Shown: positions 19,993 through 29,211 of the stretch, piece after piece
Position numbering within the stretch: the first letter of the stretch is position 1
Layout of the letters: each line of letters starts with the position of its first letter
Origin: Pseudomonas sp. P7548
Lineage (GTDB): Bacteria > Pseudomonadota > Gammaproteobacteria > Pseudomonadales > Pseudomonadaceae
Assembly: GCF_013386585.1 (NCBI RefSeq)
Contig: NZ_JACARO010000065.1
Location: 17,367 to 81,366, forward strand
Direction: 5' to 3'
Length of the DNA stretch: 64,000 bases
The notes under the pieces: model-generated
Seen by the model: the letters and a program-made list of their open reading frames with translations, nothing else
Databases searched by the model: none
What the model was told of the DNA's origin: nothing
Translations under genes and position numbers: made by a program

Positions 19993-20631
19993 ATGACCCA
20001 GGAATCCCGTTTTTCCCGGATGGACCCGGAAGTGCGCAAGGCCAATCTGGTCCAGGCCACGCTGACGTGCCTCAAGCGCGACGGCTTCCAAGGCGCGTCG
20101 ATTCGCAAGATCAGTGCCGAGGCCGGGGTGTCGGTGGGGCTGATCAGCCATCACTATTCAGGCAAGGATGAGCTGGTCGCCGAGGCCTATCGCACCATCA
20201 CGGACCAGGTCATGAGCCTGTTGCGCGAGACCATGGCCAAGGCGCCGCCGAACCCGCGGGAGCGATTGTCGGCGCTGTTCCGTGGCTCGTTTTCCCCCGA
20301 GCTGCTCGACCCGCACCTGCTGGATGCCTGGCTGGTGTTTTGGGGCGCGGTCAAGACCGCGCCTGCCATCAACCTGGCCCACGAACATTCCTATGGCGAG
20401 TACCGCACCATCATGCGTTCGGCACTGACCGACATGGCGAGGGAGGAGGGCTGGGAACACTTCGATGCCGACCTTGCCGCCATCGGCTTGAGCGCCTTGC
20501 TTGACGGATTGTGGCTGGAGTCGGGGCTCAACCCCGGCACCTTTACCCCGCAGCAGGGCATCCAGATCTGCGAGGCCTGGGTCGACGGCCTGCAGGGCGC
20601 CGGTCGCCAGCGCTATCAGCTCAAACCCTGA
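19993..20631 (+). CDS. TetR-family regulator, BetI-like
   Basis: 212 aa. N-terminal TetR helix-turn-helix, residues 15-62 (LVQATLTCLKRDGFQGASIRKISAEAGVSVGLISHHYSGKDELVAEAYR) and a C-terminal ligand domain resembling BetI (PHLLDAWLVFWGAVKTAP...EYRTIMRSAL, LDGLWLESGL). BetI senses choline in its own context, but no bet genes are adjacent here. It precedes the acyl-CoA operon, whose promoter has a matching palindrome (20711-20730), so it likely represses that operon and itself. Confidence 0.88.
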   Translation: MTQESRFSRMDPEVRKANLVQATLTCLKRDGFQGASIRKISAEAGVSVGLISHHYSGKDELVAEAYRTITDQVMSLLRETMAKAPPNPRERLSALFRGSFSPELLDPHLLDAWLVFWGAVKTAPAINLAHEHSYGEYRTIMRSALTDMAREEGWEHFDADLAAIGLSALLDGLWLESGLNPGTFTPQQGIQICEAWVDGLQGAGRQRYQLKP

Positions 20632-20710
20632 GCCTTCCTCGCCGCCTGGACGCACTGTCCGGGCTGGCATCTCCCCTCTGAAAATATTTGCAGTTTGCCG
20701 ATTGCCACCT

Positions 20711-20730
20711 TACTGAACACTCGTTTAGTA
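20711..20730. promoter_or_regulatory. Candidate TetR/BetI operator before the acyl-CoA operon
   Basis: TACTGAAC-ACTC-GTTTAGTA, an 8-4-8 inverted repeat with one mismatch, 50 bp before the enoyl-CoA hydratase start. Its size and sequence (GAACACTCGTT core) are typical of TetR-family sites. Confidence 0.6.
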
Positions 20731-20779
20731 TCTCGCCATGTCGCACCCCTCAAGCCAATTAAAATAATTCGAGGAAGCC

Positions 20780-21571
20780 ATGACGATCGATTCGCCCGTG
20801 CTCACCGCCGTGCAAGCAGGCGTTGCCTGGATCACCCTCAACCGTGGGCCCCAGCGCAATGCGCTCGATATCCCCACCCTCAAGCACCTGCATGCCTTGC
20901 TCGACGGTTTCAATGCCGACGCCAGCGTGCGTGTGGTGGTGTTGACCGGCAGTGGCCGCAGTTTCTGCGCCGGTGCCGACCTGGCGGAATGGGCCGATGC
21001 CGAAGCCCGTGGCGCCCTGGAAACCTACGGCTGGACCGAAACCGCCCACGCCCTGATGACCCGCCTGCACACCCTCGACAAACCCACGATTGCCGCAATC
21101 AACGGCACCGCCGTCGGCGCCGGCATGGACCTGACCCTGTGCTGCGACCTGCGCGTCGCCGCTCAATCAGCCCGCTTCAAGGCCGGCTACACCAGCATGG
21201 CCTACTCGCCGGACGCCGGTGCCAGCTGGCACTTGCCGCGCCTGATCGGCAGCGAGCAAGCCAAGCGCCTGTTGTTCCTGGATGAGCTGTGGAGCGCCGA
21301 CCGTGCGCTGGCTGCCGGGCTGGTGGGCGAAGTGGTCGCCGATGACCAACTGCAGGCCCACACCCTTGAACTGGCAGGGCGCCTGGCCAACGGCCCGACC
21401 TTCGCCTTCGCCCAGACCAAGACCCTGATCCGCGAGGGCGCCGACCGCAGCCTGCCCGAGCAATTGCAGGCGGAACTGGCCGCAGGCCTGTTGTGCGGGC
21501 GAAGCGCCGACGGTGCCGAAGCCTTGCGCGCCTCCCTGGAAAGACGCCTTCCGATTTTCAGCGGCAAATAA
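20780..21571 (+). CDS. Enoyl-CoA hydratase/isomerase family protein
   Basis: 263 aa, with GAGGAAG upstream. Crotonase fold: oxyanion-hole strands VVVLTGSGRSFCAGADL and IAAINGTAVGAGMDLTLCCDLRVAA, and the catalytic-helix region SPDAGASWHLPRLIGSEQAK. It should hydrate or isomerise an enoyl-CoA. First gene of a tightly packed operon with acyl-CoA dehydrogenase, CoA ligase and a ThDP decarboxylase. Confidence 0.9.
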   Translation: MTIDSPVLTAVQAGVAWITLNRGPQRNALDIPTLKHLHALLDGFNADASVRVVVLTGSGRSFCAGADLAEWADAEARGALETYGWTETAHALMTRLHTLDKPTIAAINGTAVGAGMDLTLCCDLRVAAQSARFKAGYTSMAYSPDAGASWHLPRLIGSEQAKRLLFLDELWSADRALAAGLVGEVVADDQLQAHTLELAGRLANGPTFAFAQTKTLIREGADRSLPEQLQAELAAGLLCGRSADGAEALRASLERRLPIFSGK

Positions 21572-21598
21572 CAACAACACCTCCGAACAGGTAGCGCC

Positions 21599-22759
21599 AT
21601 GAATTTCCAACTCAGCCAAGAACAAGACATGTTGGTGGACGCGGTACGCAGTTTTGTCGCCAAGGAACTGCTGCCCCATGAAGAGGCCGTGGACCGCGCC
21701 GACGAAGTTTCGCCGGCACTGGCCGCACAGATCCGCGACAAGGCGATTGCTGCCGGTTTCTATGCCTTCAACATGCCCGAAGAGGTGGGGGGCGGCGGCC
21801 TCGACTACTTGTCCCAGGCCTTGATCGAACGCGAGTTGTCGAAGGTGTCGTGGGCGCTGCACGTGTTTGTCGCGCGCCCCTCCAAGATCCTCATGGCCTG
21901 CACCGGCGCGCAGATCGAGGACTATTTGTTGCCGTGCATCCGGGGCGAGAAGATCGACTGCTTTGCCCTCACCGAACCCGGGGCCGGCTCTGACGCCAAC
22001 GCCATCAAGACCCGCGCCGTGCGCAGTGGTGATGACTTTGTGATCAACGGCAGCAAGCACTTCATCAGCCATGCCGGGCACGCCGACTTCGCCATCGTGT
22101 TTGCGGTCACCGACACCTACGAACACAACGGCCGGCAGCGCAATGCAGTGACTTCGTTCCTGGTGGATCGCGGTACGCCGGGCATGACCATCCGCCGTGG
22201 CCCCAAGTGCGTGAGCAACCGTGGCTACCACACCTATGAAATGTTTTTCGACGACTGCCGCGTACCCGCGTCAAAGGTGCTGGGCGAAGTCGGCAAGGGC
22301 TGGGACGTGGCCAATGCCTGGCTGACGGCCGGCCGTGTGATGGTCGCCGCCAACTGCGTCGGCCAGGCCCAGCGGGCGTTGGATGTGTCGCTGCAATGGG
22401 CGGCTGACCGCAAGCAGTTCGGCCAGCCGATCGGCACCTACCAGGGCGTGAGCTTCAAGCTGGCCGACATGGCCACGCAAATCCGCGCCGCCGAGCTGTT
22501 GACCCTGCACACCGCCTGGAAGATGGACCAGGGCAGCATGACCGATGGCGAGGCCGGCATGGCCAAGCTGTTTGCCAGTGAAACCCTGGGCAAGGTTGCC
22601 GATGAAGCCGTGCAGATTTTCGGCGGCATGGGCTTGATGGACGAAGGTCCGGTGGAGCGCATCTGGCGCAACGCACGGATCGAACGGATCTGGGAGGGCA
22701 CCTCGGAAATACAGCGCCATATCATCGCCCGCGAACTGTTGCGGCCACTGTTGCGCTGA
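21599..22759 (+). CDS. Acyl-CoA dehydrogenase
   Basis: 386 aa, full length. Acyl-CoA dehydrogenase three-domain layout: helical N-domain (FQLSQEQDMLVDAVRSFVAKELLP), beta domain with CFALTEPGAGSDANAIKT, and C-domain with QVFGGMGL-like IFGGMGLMDEGPVERIWRNARIERIWEGTSEIQRHIIARELL. The Glu in IWEGTSE is the usual catalytic base position for short- and medium-chain members. It oxidises acyl-CoA to enoyl-CoA with FAD. 27 bp after the hydratase gene. Confidence 0.92.
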   Translation: MNFQLSQEQDMLVDAVRSFVAKELLPHEEAVDRADEVSPALAAQIRDKAIAAGFYAFNMPEEVGGGGLDYLSQALIERELSKVSWALHVFVARPSKILMACTGAQIEDYLLPCIRGEKIDCFALTEPGAGSDANAIKTRAVRSGDDFVINGSKHFISHAGHADFAIVFAVTDTYEHNGRQRNAVTSFLVDRGTPGMTIRRGPKCVSNRGYHTYEMFFDDCRVPASKVLGEVGKGWDVANAWLTAGRVMVAANCVGQAQRALDVSLQWAADRKQFGQPIGTYQGVSFKLADMATQIRAAELLTLHTAWKMDQGSMTDGEAGMAKLFASETLGKVADEAVQIFGGMGLMDEGPVERIWRNARIERIWEGTSEIQRHIIARELLRPLLR

Positions 22760-22777
22760 TCGGCGCGGAGAACGCTT

Positions 22778-24883
22778 ATGTCCCAGGCTATTCGCGACAA
22801 CCTCAAGCGCCTGCTGGCGCCCCGGCATCTGGCCTTTGTGGGCGGACGCAGCATGGCTCGCGCACTCAAGCGCTGTGCCGAGGGTGGTTTTGACGGGCCG
22901 ATGTGGCTGGTCAATCCGCAGCACGACAGCCTCGATGGCATCCCCTGTGTGCGCCGGGTTGCGGACTTGCCCTGCGGCCCGGATGCGGTGTTTATCGCCA
23001 CCAACCGAGAACTGACGCTGACCTGCGTCGCCGAGCTGGCCGCCATCGGCACCGGCGGCGCCATCTGCTACGCCTCCGGGTTTGCCGAAACGGGGGCCAG
23101 CGGCGCGGCCCTGCAGCAACAACTGTTAACCGCTGCGGGCGACATGGCCTTGCTCGGTCCCAACTGCTACGGCCTGCTCGACTACCTGCACAGCTCGGCG
23201 CTGTGGCCGGTGGCCCATGGCGGCAAGGCGGTGGAGAAGGGGGTGGCGGTGCTGACCCAGAGCGGCAACTTCGCCTATAACCTGTCCATGAGCGACCGCT
23301 CGTTGCCCGTGGCGTACATGGCGTCGGTGGGCAACCAGGCGCAGTTGGGCGTTGCCGAATTGATGGACGTGCTGCTTGATGAGCCGCGCGTCACGGCTAT
23401 CGGCTTGCACCTGGAAGGCTTGAAGAATGTGCCGGGTTTTGCTCGTGCGGCGCACAAGGCGTTGGAAAAAGGCATCCCGATCATCGCGTTGAAAACCGGC
23501 GTGTCGCAGATCGGTGCCGAGTTGGCCCTGAGTCACACCAGTTCGTTGTCCGGCTCCGATGCGCTGTATGACAGCCTGTTTGCGCGGCTGGGGGTGATTC
23601 GCGTCAGCGGGCCGGTGAGTTTTGTCGAGACCCTCAAGGCCGCCGCGTGCGGCAACCTGCCTGCGGGTCATAGCCTGATCGCACTGGCCTGCTCCGGTGG
23701 CGATGCCGGGCTGATTGCCGACTACGCCGAGCGCAACCATCTCACCTTGCCGAAGCTGGACGAAGACCAGCGCGGCGAACTGGCCCAGGTGCTGCCCAGC
23801 TACGCCAACCTGGTCAACCCGCTGGACTTCACCACCGCCATCTGGGGCGACCGTGAAGCCCTCAACGCCATGCTCAACACAGCGCTGCGCACCGACGCCG
23901 ACGCGGCCATGCTGGTGCTGGATTACCCGGCCGAGTTCACCGGCGAGCGCAAGGAATGCGACCTCTTGCTGGAACTGTTTTGCGACGCCCTGGGCCGCCA
24001 TGGCAAGACTGGGTTTGTCACCTCAGCGTTTCCTGAACTGTTGCCGCCCCATGCCCGCCAACGTTTGCATGCCGAGGGCATTGCGGCGCTGCAAGGGGTC
24101 GAGGATGCACTCGCGGCCTGGGGGCGGATTGCGGCGTATCAAACCACCCGCCGTACCTTGCTGGAGCGTGGCGAATCGATCCTTGAACCGCTCTGCCCGC
24201 AAGCCCTGGACGGCCAGGGATTGGCGCTGGACGAATGGGCTTCCAAGCAAGCCCTGCGCGCCTTTGGCCTGGCCACGCCAGCCGGGGTGCTGAGCACGCC
24301 GGGGCGGGCCGTGGGCGATGCCGAGTTGCTGGGGTACCCGCTGGTGCTCAAGGCGGTCAGTGCAGATTTGCCGCATAAAACCGAAGCGGGCGCCGTGGCG
24401 CTTAACCTCAAGGATGGGGTCGCGCTGAGCACTGCGCTTACGCTGATGCGTGAGCACATCGCCGCGTACGCGCCGACAGTGGTGTTCGATCAGTTGTTGT
24501 TGGAGTCCATGGCCACGCCACCGTTGGCCGAGTTGATCGTGGGCATCAAGCGCGAAAACGATTTCGGCCTGGCCCTGGTTATTGGCGCGGGCGGCATCCT
24601 GGTGGAACTGCTCAAGGACAGTCGCAGCCTGTTGCTGCCCACCACCGATGATGCAATCCGCAACGCCTTGCTCAGCCTGCGCAGCGCGACCTTGCTGCAA
24701 GGCTTTCGCGGGCGAGAAATGGCGGACATCGAGGGCGTGGTCGCAGCGATCCGTGCGGTGGCCGATTACGCCTGTGCCAACGCCGGGCGCTTGCTGGAGC
24801 TGGATGTGAACCCACTGCTGGTCAGCGCCCACGGCGCCACGGCGGTCGATGCGTTGATCCGCCTGGGAGGTGAACATGTTTGA
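22778..24883 (+). CDS. Acetate-CoA ligase family protein (NDP-forming)
   Basis: 701 aa. N-terminal CoA-binding Rossmann domain, central succinyl-CoA-ligase-like flavodoxin domain (TQSGNFAYNLS...SVGNQAQLGVAELMDVL) with a phospho-His candidate in LALSHTSSLSGSDALYDSLF, and C-terminal ATP-grasp domain (LGYPLVLKAVSADLPHKTEAGAVALNL). Fused alpha-beta organisation of NDP-forming acyl-CoA synthetases (acetate, pimeloyl, feruloyl types). It likely activates the acid made in this pathway. 8-base overlap with the next gene. Confidence 0.88.
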   Translation: MSQAIRDNLKRLLAPRHLAFVGGRSMARALKRCAEGGFDGPMWLVNPQHDSLDGIPCVRRVADLPCGPDAVFIATNRELTLTCVAELAAIGTGGAICYASGFAETGASGAALQQQLLTAAGDMALLGPNCYGLLDYLHSSALWPVAHGGKAVEKGVAVLTQSGNFAYNLSMSDRSLPVAYMASVGNQAQLGVAELMDVLLDEPRVTAIGLHLEGLKNVPGFARAAHKALEKGIPIIALKTGVSQIGAELALSHTSSLSGSDALYDSLFARLGVIRVSGPVSFVETLKAAACGNLPAGHSLIALACSGGDAGLIADYAERNHLTLPKLDEDQRGELAQVLPSYANLVNPLDFTTAIWGDREALNAMLNTALRTDADAAMLVLDYPAEFTGERKECDLLLELFCDALGRHGKTGFVTSAFPELLPPHARQRLHAEGIAALQGVEDALAAWGRIAAYQTTRRTLLERGESILEPLCPQALDGQGLALDEWASKQALRAFGLATPAGVLSTPGRAVGDAELLGYPLVLKAVSADLPHKTEAGAVALNLKDGVALSTALTLMREHIAAYAPTVVFDQLLLESMATPPLAELIVGIKRENDFGLALVIGAGGILVELLKDSRSLLLPTTDDAIRNALLSLRSATLLQGFRGREMADIEGVVAAIRAVADYACANAGRLLELDVNPLLVSAHGATAVDALIRLGGEHV

Positions 24884-26483
24884 CAAGACGATGACAGGTG
24901 GCCAGGCCCTGGTGCGGCTGCTGGCCAACTACGGCGTCGACACGGTTTTCGGCATTCCCGGCGTTCATACCCTGGAGCTGTACCGGGGCCTGCCTGGCAG
25001 TGGCATTCGCCATGTGCTGACCCGCCACGAACAGGGGGCCGGCTTCATGGCCGACGGGTATGCGCGGGTCAGCGGCAAGCCGGGGGTGTGCTTCGTGATC
25101 ACCGGCCCCGGCGTGACCAATGCTGCCACGGCCATCGGCCAGGCCTATGCCGATTCAATTCCGATGCTGGTGATCTCCAGCGTCAACAGCACCGCCAGCC
25201 TCGGCAAGGGGTGGGGGATTCTGCATGAAACCCAGGACCAACGGGCGATCACGGCACCGATCACCGCATTTTCGGCGGTGGCGTTGAGCGCCGAAGATTT
25301 GCCTGAACTGGTCGCCCGGGCCTACGCGGTGTTCGACGGCGAACGGCCGCGTCCGGTGCACATCTCGGTGCCGCTGGATGTGCTGGCGGCGCCGATCAAG
25401 CGTGACTGGAGCAACGAGGTGGTCCGCCGCCCGGGGCGCGGCCTGCCATCGATCGAGGCGTTGGAGCAGGCGGTGGCCAAGCTCGCGGCGGCCAAACGGC
25501 CGATGATCATTGCCGGTGGCGGTGCGCTGGGTGCCGGTGAAGCCTTGCAGCGCTTGAGCACGCAATTGGCCGCGCCGTTTTTCACCAGTGTGGCGGGCAA
25601 GGGGCTGTTGCCGATCAATGACCCGCTGAATGCCGGCTCGACCCTGTGCGTGGAACCCGGTTGGCAACTGATCAGTGAGGCGGATGTGGTGCTGGCCGTC
25701 GGCACGGAAATGGCCGACACCGATTATTGGCGCGAGCGCTTGCCCCTCACCGGAGAGCTGTTGCGGGTGGATATCGACCCGCGCAAGTTCAATGATTTCT
25801 ACCCCTGCGTGGTGGCGTTGCGCGGTGATGCCCAGCAGACGCTGTTGGCGTTGCTGGAACGCTTGCCGTCGATATCGCGTGACCCCGCCGAGGCGGTTGA
25901 AAAAGTTGCGACACTGCTGCAGGCCGTCGAGCTTGGGCATGGTCCGTTGCAGTCGATTCACCAGGCCATTCTCGACCGCATCGCGGCCGAGCTGCCGGCC
26001 AACGCGTTCATCAGCAGCGACATGACCCAACTGGCCTACACCGGCAATTACGCCTATCAGAGCCGAGCGCCGCGCAGTTGGCTGCACCCCACAGGCTACG
26101 GCACCCTCGGCTACGGTTTGCCGGCCGGCATCGGCGCCAAGTTCGGCGCGCCGCAGCGGCCGGGCCTGGTGCTGGTGGGCGATGGCGGTTTTCTCTACAC
26201 CGCCCAGGAACTGGCCACCGCCGTCGAAGAACTGGACAGCCCGCTGGTGGTACTGCTGTGGAACAACGACGCCCTGGGCCAAATTCGCGATGACATGCTG
26301 AGCCTCGACATCGAGCCCATCGGCGTACTGCCGCGCAATCCGGATTTTGCGCTGTTTGCCCAGGCGTTCGGCTGCACCGTGAACCAGCCACACAACCTGG
26401 ATGAATTGCAGACGGACTTGCGCAATGGTTTCAAACGCAATGGCGTGACCTTGATCGAGCTGAAACATGCCTATGCCTGTTGA
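24876..26483 (+). CDS. ThDP-dependent 2-oxoacid decarboxylase, AruI-like
   Basis: 535 aa from ATG 24876, with GGGAGG seven bases before; the in-frame GTG at 24870 lies within that site. ThDP enzyme: PYR domain with the catalytic Glu in TRHEQGAGFMADGYARVSG, central domain, and PP domain with VLVGDGGFLYTAQELATAVE and WNNDALGQIRDDM (GDG...N motif). It resembles AruI, the 5-guanidino-2-oxopentanoate decarboxylase of the arginine transaminase route, but AruH and guanidinobutyrate genes are absent. The substrate is therefore open; another 2-oxoacid or a carboligation is possible. Confidence 0.85.
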   Translation: MFDKTMTGGQALVRLLANYGVDTVFGIPGVHTLELYRGLPGSGIRHVLTRHEQGAGFMADGYARVSGKPGVCFVITGPGVTNAATAIGQAYADSIPMLVISSVNSTASLGKGWGILHETQDQRAITAPITAFSAVALSAEDLPELVARAYAVFDGERPRPVHISVPLDVLAAPIKRDWSNEVVRRPGRGLPSIEALEQAVAKLAAAKRPMIIAGGGALGAGEALQRLSTQLAAPFFTSVAGKGLLPINDPLNAGSTLCVEPGWQLISEADVVLAVGTEMADTDYWRERLPLTGELLRVDIDPRKFNDFYPCVVALRGDAQQTLLALLERLPSISRDPAEAVEKVATLLQAVELGHGPLQSIHQAILDRIAAELPANAFISSDMTQLAYTGNYAYQSRAPRSWLHPTGYGTLGYGLPAGIGAKFGAPQRPGLVLVGDGGFLYTAQELATAVEELDSPLVVLLWNNDALGQIRDDMLSLDIEPIGVLPRNPDFALFAQAFGCTVNQPHNLDELQTDLRNGFKRNGVTLIELKHAYAC

Positions 26484-26502
26484 CCTTTAGAGGAACAAGA
26501 CC

Positions 26503-28089
26503 ATGAGCGAAAACAACAACAAAATGACTCAAGCGATGCACCGACGGGACTTCCTCAAGCACAGCGCTGTCGCGGGTGCGGTAGCCGCCGCGTTCTCCAT
26601 GGGCTTGCCGTTTTCGGCCTTTGCCGCAGACGCCACCCCCAAGCCCGGTGGCGTGCTGCGCCTGGGCCTGGCCGGGGGCAGCACCACCGATTCTCGCGAC
26701 CCCGGCTCCTGGGTCGATACCTTCACCTTCGTCGGCTTCTCGGCGGTGTACAACACGCTGACGGAAATTGCTGTCGACGGCACCGCCATCCCCGAACTGG
26801 CCGAGCGGTTCGAGTCCACTCCGGATGCGCGGGTGTGGACCTTCACCCTGCGCCAGGGCGTGACGTTCCATAACGGCAAAGGCCTGACCGCCGAAGACGT
26901 GGTGGTGTCGATCAATCACCACCTGAGCAAAGACTCCACCTCGGCGGCCAAGACCGTGCTCGGCGATGTCGCCAGCGTCAGTGCCAAGGGCAACGACACG
27001 GTGGTGTTCGAGCTGCATTCGGGCAACGCCGACTTCGCCTATGTGGTCGCCGACTACCACCTGGTGATCATGCCCGCCAAGGACGGCGTGGCCGACTGGA
27101 GAGCCGGCGTGGGCACCAGCGGTTACCGCCTGAAAAGCTTTGAGCCCGGTGTGCGCATGGACCTGGAGCGCAACCCCGATTACTGGAAGCCGGACCGCGC
27201 ACACTTCGCCAGCGCCGAGCTGTTAGCCATTGCCGACGGGGCGGCACGGGTCAACGCGTTGGTCACCGGGCAAGTGGACGTGATCAACAAGGTCGACCTG
27301 AAGACCGTGGCACTGCTCAAGCGCAACCCCAATCTGGTGATCGAGGAAACCAAAGGCGCCCAGCACTACACCTTCCCGATGCTCTGCGACAGCAACGAAT
27401 TCAAGAACAACGACATCCGCATGGCGATGAAGCACGCCATCAACCGCGAAAGCTTGCTGGCGTCGGTACTGTACGGCTATGGCCTGGTGGGCAACGATCA
27501 CCCGATCCAGCCTGGCAGTCGCTTTATCAACGCCGCGTTGGAGCAACGCACCTACGACCCGGACAAGTCACGCTTCTACCTGCGCAAGGCCGGCGTGGAG
27601 TCGCTCAAGGTGCGCCTGCAAGCGTCCGACGCGGCCTACACCGGCGCGGTGGATGCCTCGGTGTTGTTCAAGGAGCAGGCGCGCCAGGCCGGTATCGATA
27701 TTGACGTGGTGCGCGAGCCGGCGGATGGGTTCTTCTCCAATGTGTGGATGAAGCAGCCGTTCACCACCTCGTTCTGGTACAGCAGCCTGACCGCCGACCG
27801 CATGTTCAGCATCGGCTACGCCAAGGGCGCGGCCTGGAACGAAACCCACTGGGACAACCCGCGCTTCAACCAATTGCTCACGGCTGCCCGTGGTGAGATG
27901 AACGCACCGTTGCGCCAGGAGATGTACAACGAAATGCAGGCCCTGTGCCGGGACGACGGCGGCGCAATTGTGCCGTTGTTTGCAAGCTCCGTGGCGGCAC
28001 GCTCAAACCGTGTGGCCCATGGCGCGCAGACCGCACCGTATGGCGAGTTGGATGGGCTGCGGCTGATCGAGCGGTGGTGGCAGGCGTAG
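26503..28089 (+). CDS. ABC transporter substrate-binding protein, peptide/nickel (family 5)
   Basis: 528 aa with AGAGGAA upstream. Twin-arginine signal (HRRDFLKHSAVAGAVAAAFSMG...AFA), so exported folded. Family 5 solute-binding fold: ETLT-like YNTLTEIAVDGTAIPELAERFESTPDARVWTFTLRQGVTFHNGKGLTAEDVV. Ligands of this family are peptides, opines, nickel or aromatic derivatives. Adjacent catabolic genes suggest it delivers their substrate. A REP doublet separates it from its permease genes. Confidence 0.92.
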   Translation: MSENNNKMTQAMHRRDFLKHSAVAGAVAAAFSMGLPFSAFAADATPKPGGVLRLGLAGGSTTDSRDPGSWVDTFTFVGFSAVYNTLTEIAVDGTAIPELAERFESTPDARVWTFTLRQGVTFHNGKGLTAEDVVVSINHHLSKDSTSAAKTVLGDVASVSAKGNDTVVFELHSGNADFAYVVADYHLVIMPAKDGVADWRAGVGTSGYRLKSFEPGVRMDLERNPDYWKPDRAHFASAELLAIADGAARVNALVTGQVDVINKVDLKTVALLKRNPNLVIEETKGAQHYTFPMLCDSNEFKNNDIRMAMKHAINRESLLASVLYGYGLVGNDHPIQPGSRFINAALEQRTYDPDKSRFYLRKAGVESLKVRLQASDAAYTGAVDASVLFKEQARQAGIDIDVVREPADGFFSNVWMKQPFTTSFWYSSLTADRMFSIGYAKGAAWNETHWDNPRFNQLLTAARGEMNAPLRQEMYNEMQALCRDDGGAIVPLFASSVAARSNRVAHGAQTAPYGELDGLRLIERWWQA

Positions 28090-28113
28090 AGATCCTCCAG
28101 CCAATGAATATCC

Positions 28114-28201
28114 AATGTGGGAGCTGGCTTGCCTGCGATGAGGTCCGCCCATTCGCTGCAAGCCTTAAGGCCGCCATCGCAGGCAAGCCAGCTCCCACAT
28201 T
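28114..28201. repeat. REP doublet (REPIN) inside the ABC transporter operon
   Basis: Perfect 27-bp inverted repeat: arm 28114-28140 (starts AATGTGGGAGCTGGCTTGCC) and arm 28175-28201. It lies between the binding-protein stop and the first permease start. Stems at this place in other operons protect upstream mRNA and raise binding-protein levels over permeases. Confidence 0.85.
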
Positions 28202-28248
28202 AGATGGGTGCAGTCTCGACGAGCCTATTCACCTCATGAGAATCGTCC

Positions 28249-29208
28249 ATGAATAGCCTGTTCAAATTAATTCTCCAGCGCCTCGCCCTAGGCGTGTTGT
28301 CACTGTTCGCCGTCTCGGTGATCATCTTTCTCGCCGTGGGCATGCTGCCCGGTGATATCGCCCAGGCCATGCTCGGCCAGTCCGCCACGCCGGAAACCGT
28401 GGCGGCGTTTCGGGCGCAGCTGGGCCTGGACCTGCCGCCGCTTACGCGTTTTGCGCAATGGCTGCTGCGCCTGTTGCACGGCGACCTGGGCGCTTCGCTG
28501 GCCAACCAGCGACCCATCGCCGACTTGATCGGCGCGCGCCTGGGCAACACCTTGAGCCTGGCCGCGCTGGCGGCGTTGGTCTCCGTACCCACCGCCTTGG
28601 TGCTGGGCATGCTGGCGGCGCTGTACCGCAACAGCTGGTTCGATCGCCTGCTCAATACCTCGGCGCTCAGCGCGGTGTCGTTCCCGGAGTTCTTTGTCGC
28701 CTACCTGCTGATCCTGGTGTTCTCGGTGAAACTCGGCTGGTTCCCCAGCCTGTCCAACCTGGCGCCGGACGCCACCCTGGGCACGATCCTGGAGCGCTCG
28801 GTGTTGCCGGTCGCCACCCTGAGCCTGGTGGTGATCGCGCAGATGATGCGCATGACCCGCGCCTCGCTGATCAACCTGCTGGCCAGCCCGTATATCGAGA
28901 TGGCGCGCCTGAAGGGCATCAGCCAGTCGCGGATTATCTGGAAGCACGCGTTGCCCAACGCGCTGGCGCCCATCGTCAACGTGATCGCGCTGAACCTGGC
29001 GTACCTGGTGGTGGGGGTGGTGGTGGTCGAAGTGGTGTTCGTCTATCCAGGCCTGGGCCAGTTGCTGGTGGACTCGGTGTCCAAGCGCGACATCCCGGTG
29101 GTACAGGCGTGTAGCCTGATTTTTGCCGCGACCTACATCCTGCTCAATACCGGAGCGGACGTGCTGTCCATCGCCAGCAACCCACGCCTGATGCATCCGA
29201 AGGGGTAG
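28249..29208 (+). CDS. ABC transporter permease, DppB/OppB type
   Basis: 319 aa, six membrane helices. BPD_transp_1 EAA loop: YIEMARLKGISQSRIIWKHALPNALAPIVNV. N-terminal RLALGVLSLFAVSVIIFLAVGMLPGD is the DppB-type start. Partner of the permease that begins four bases after its stop. Together they form the channel for the family 5 binding protein. Confidence 0.92.
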   Translation: MNSLFKLILQRLALGVLSLFAVSVIIFLAVGMLPGDIAQAMLGQSATPETVAAFRAQLGLDLPPLTRFAQWLLRLLHGDLGASLANQRPIADLIGARLGNTLSLAALAALVSVPTALVLGMLAALYRNSWFDRLLNTSALSAVSFPEFFVAYLLILVFSVKLGWFPSLSNLAPDATLGTILERSVLPVATLSLVVIAQMMRMTRASLINLLASPYIEMARLKGISQSRIIWKHALPNALAPIVNVIALNLAYLVVGVVVVEVVFVYPGLGQLLVDSVSKRDIPVVQACSLIFAATYILLNTGADVLSIASNPRLMHPKG

Positions 29209-29211
29209 ACC

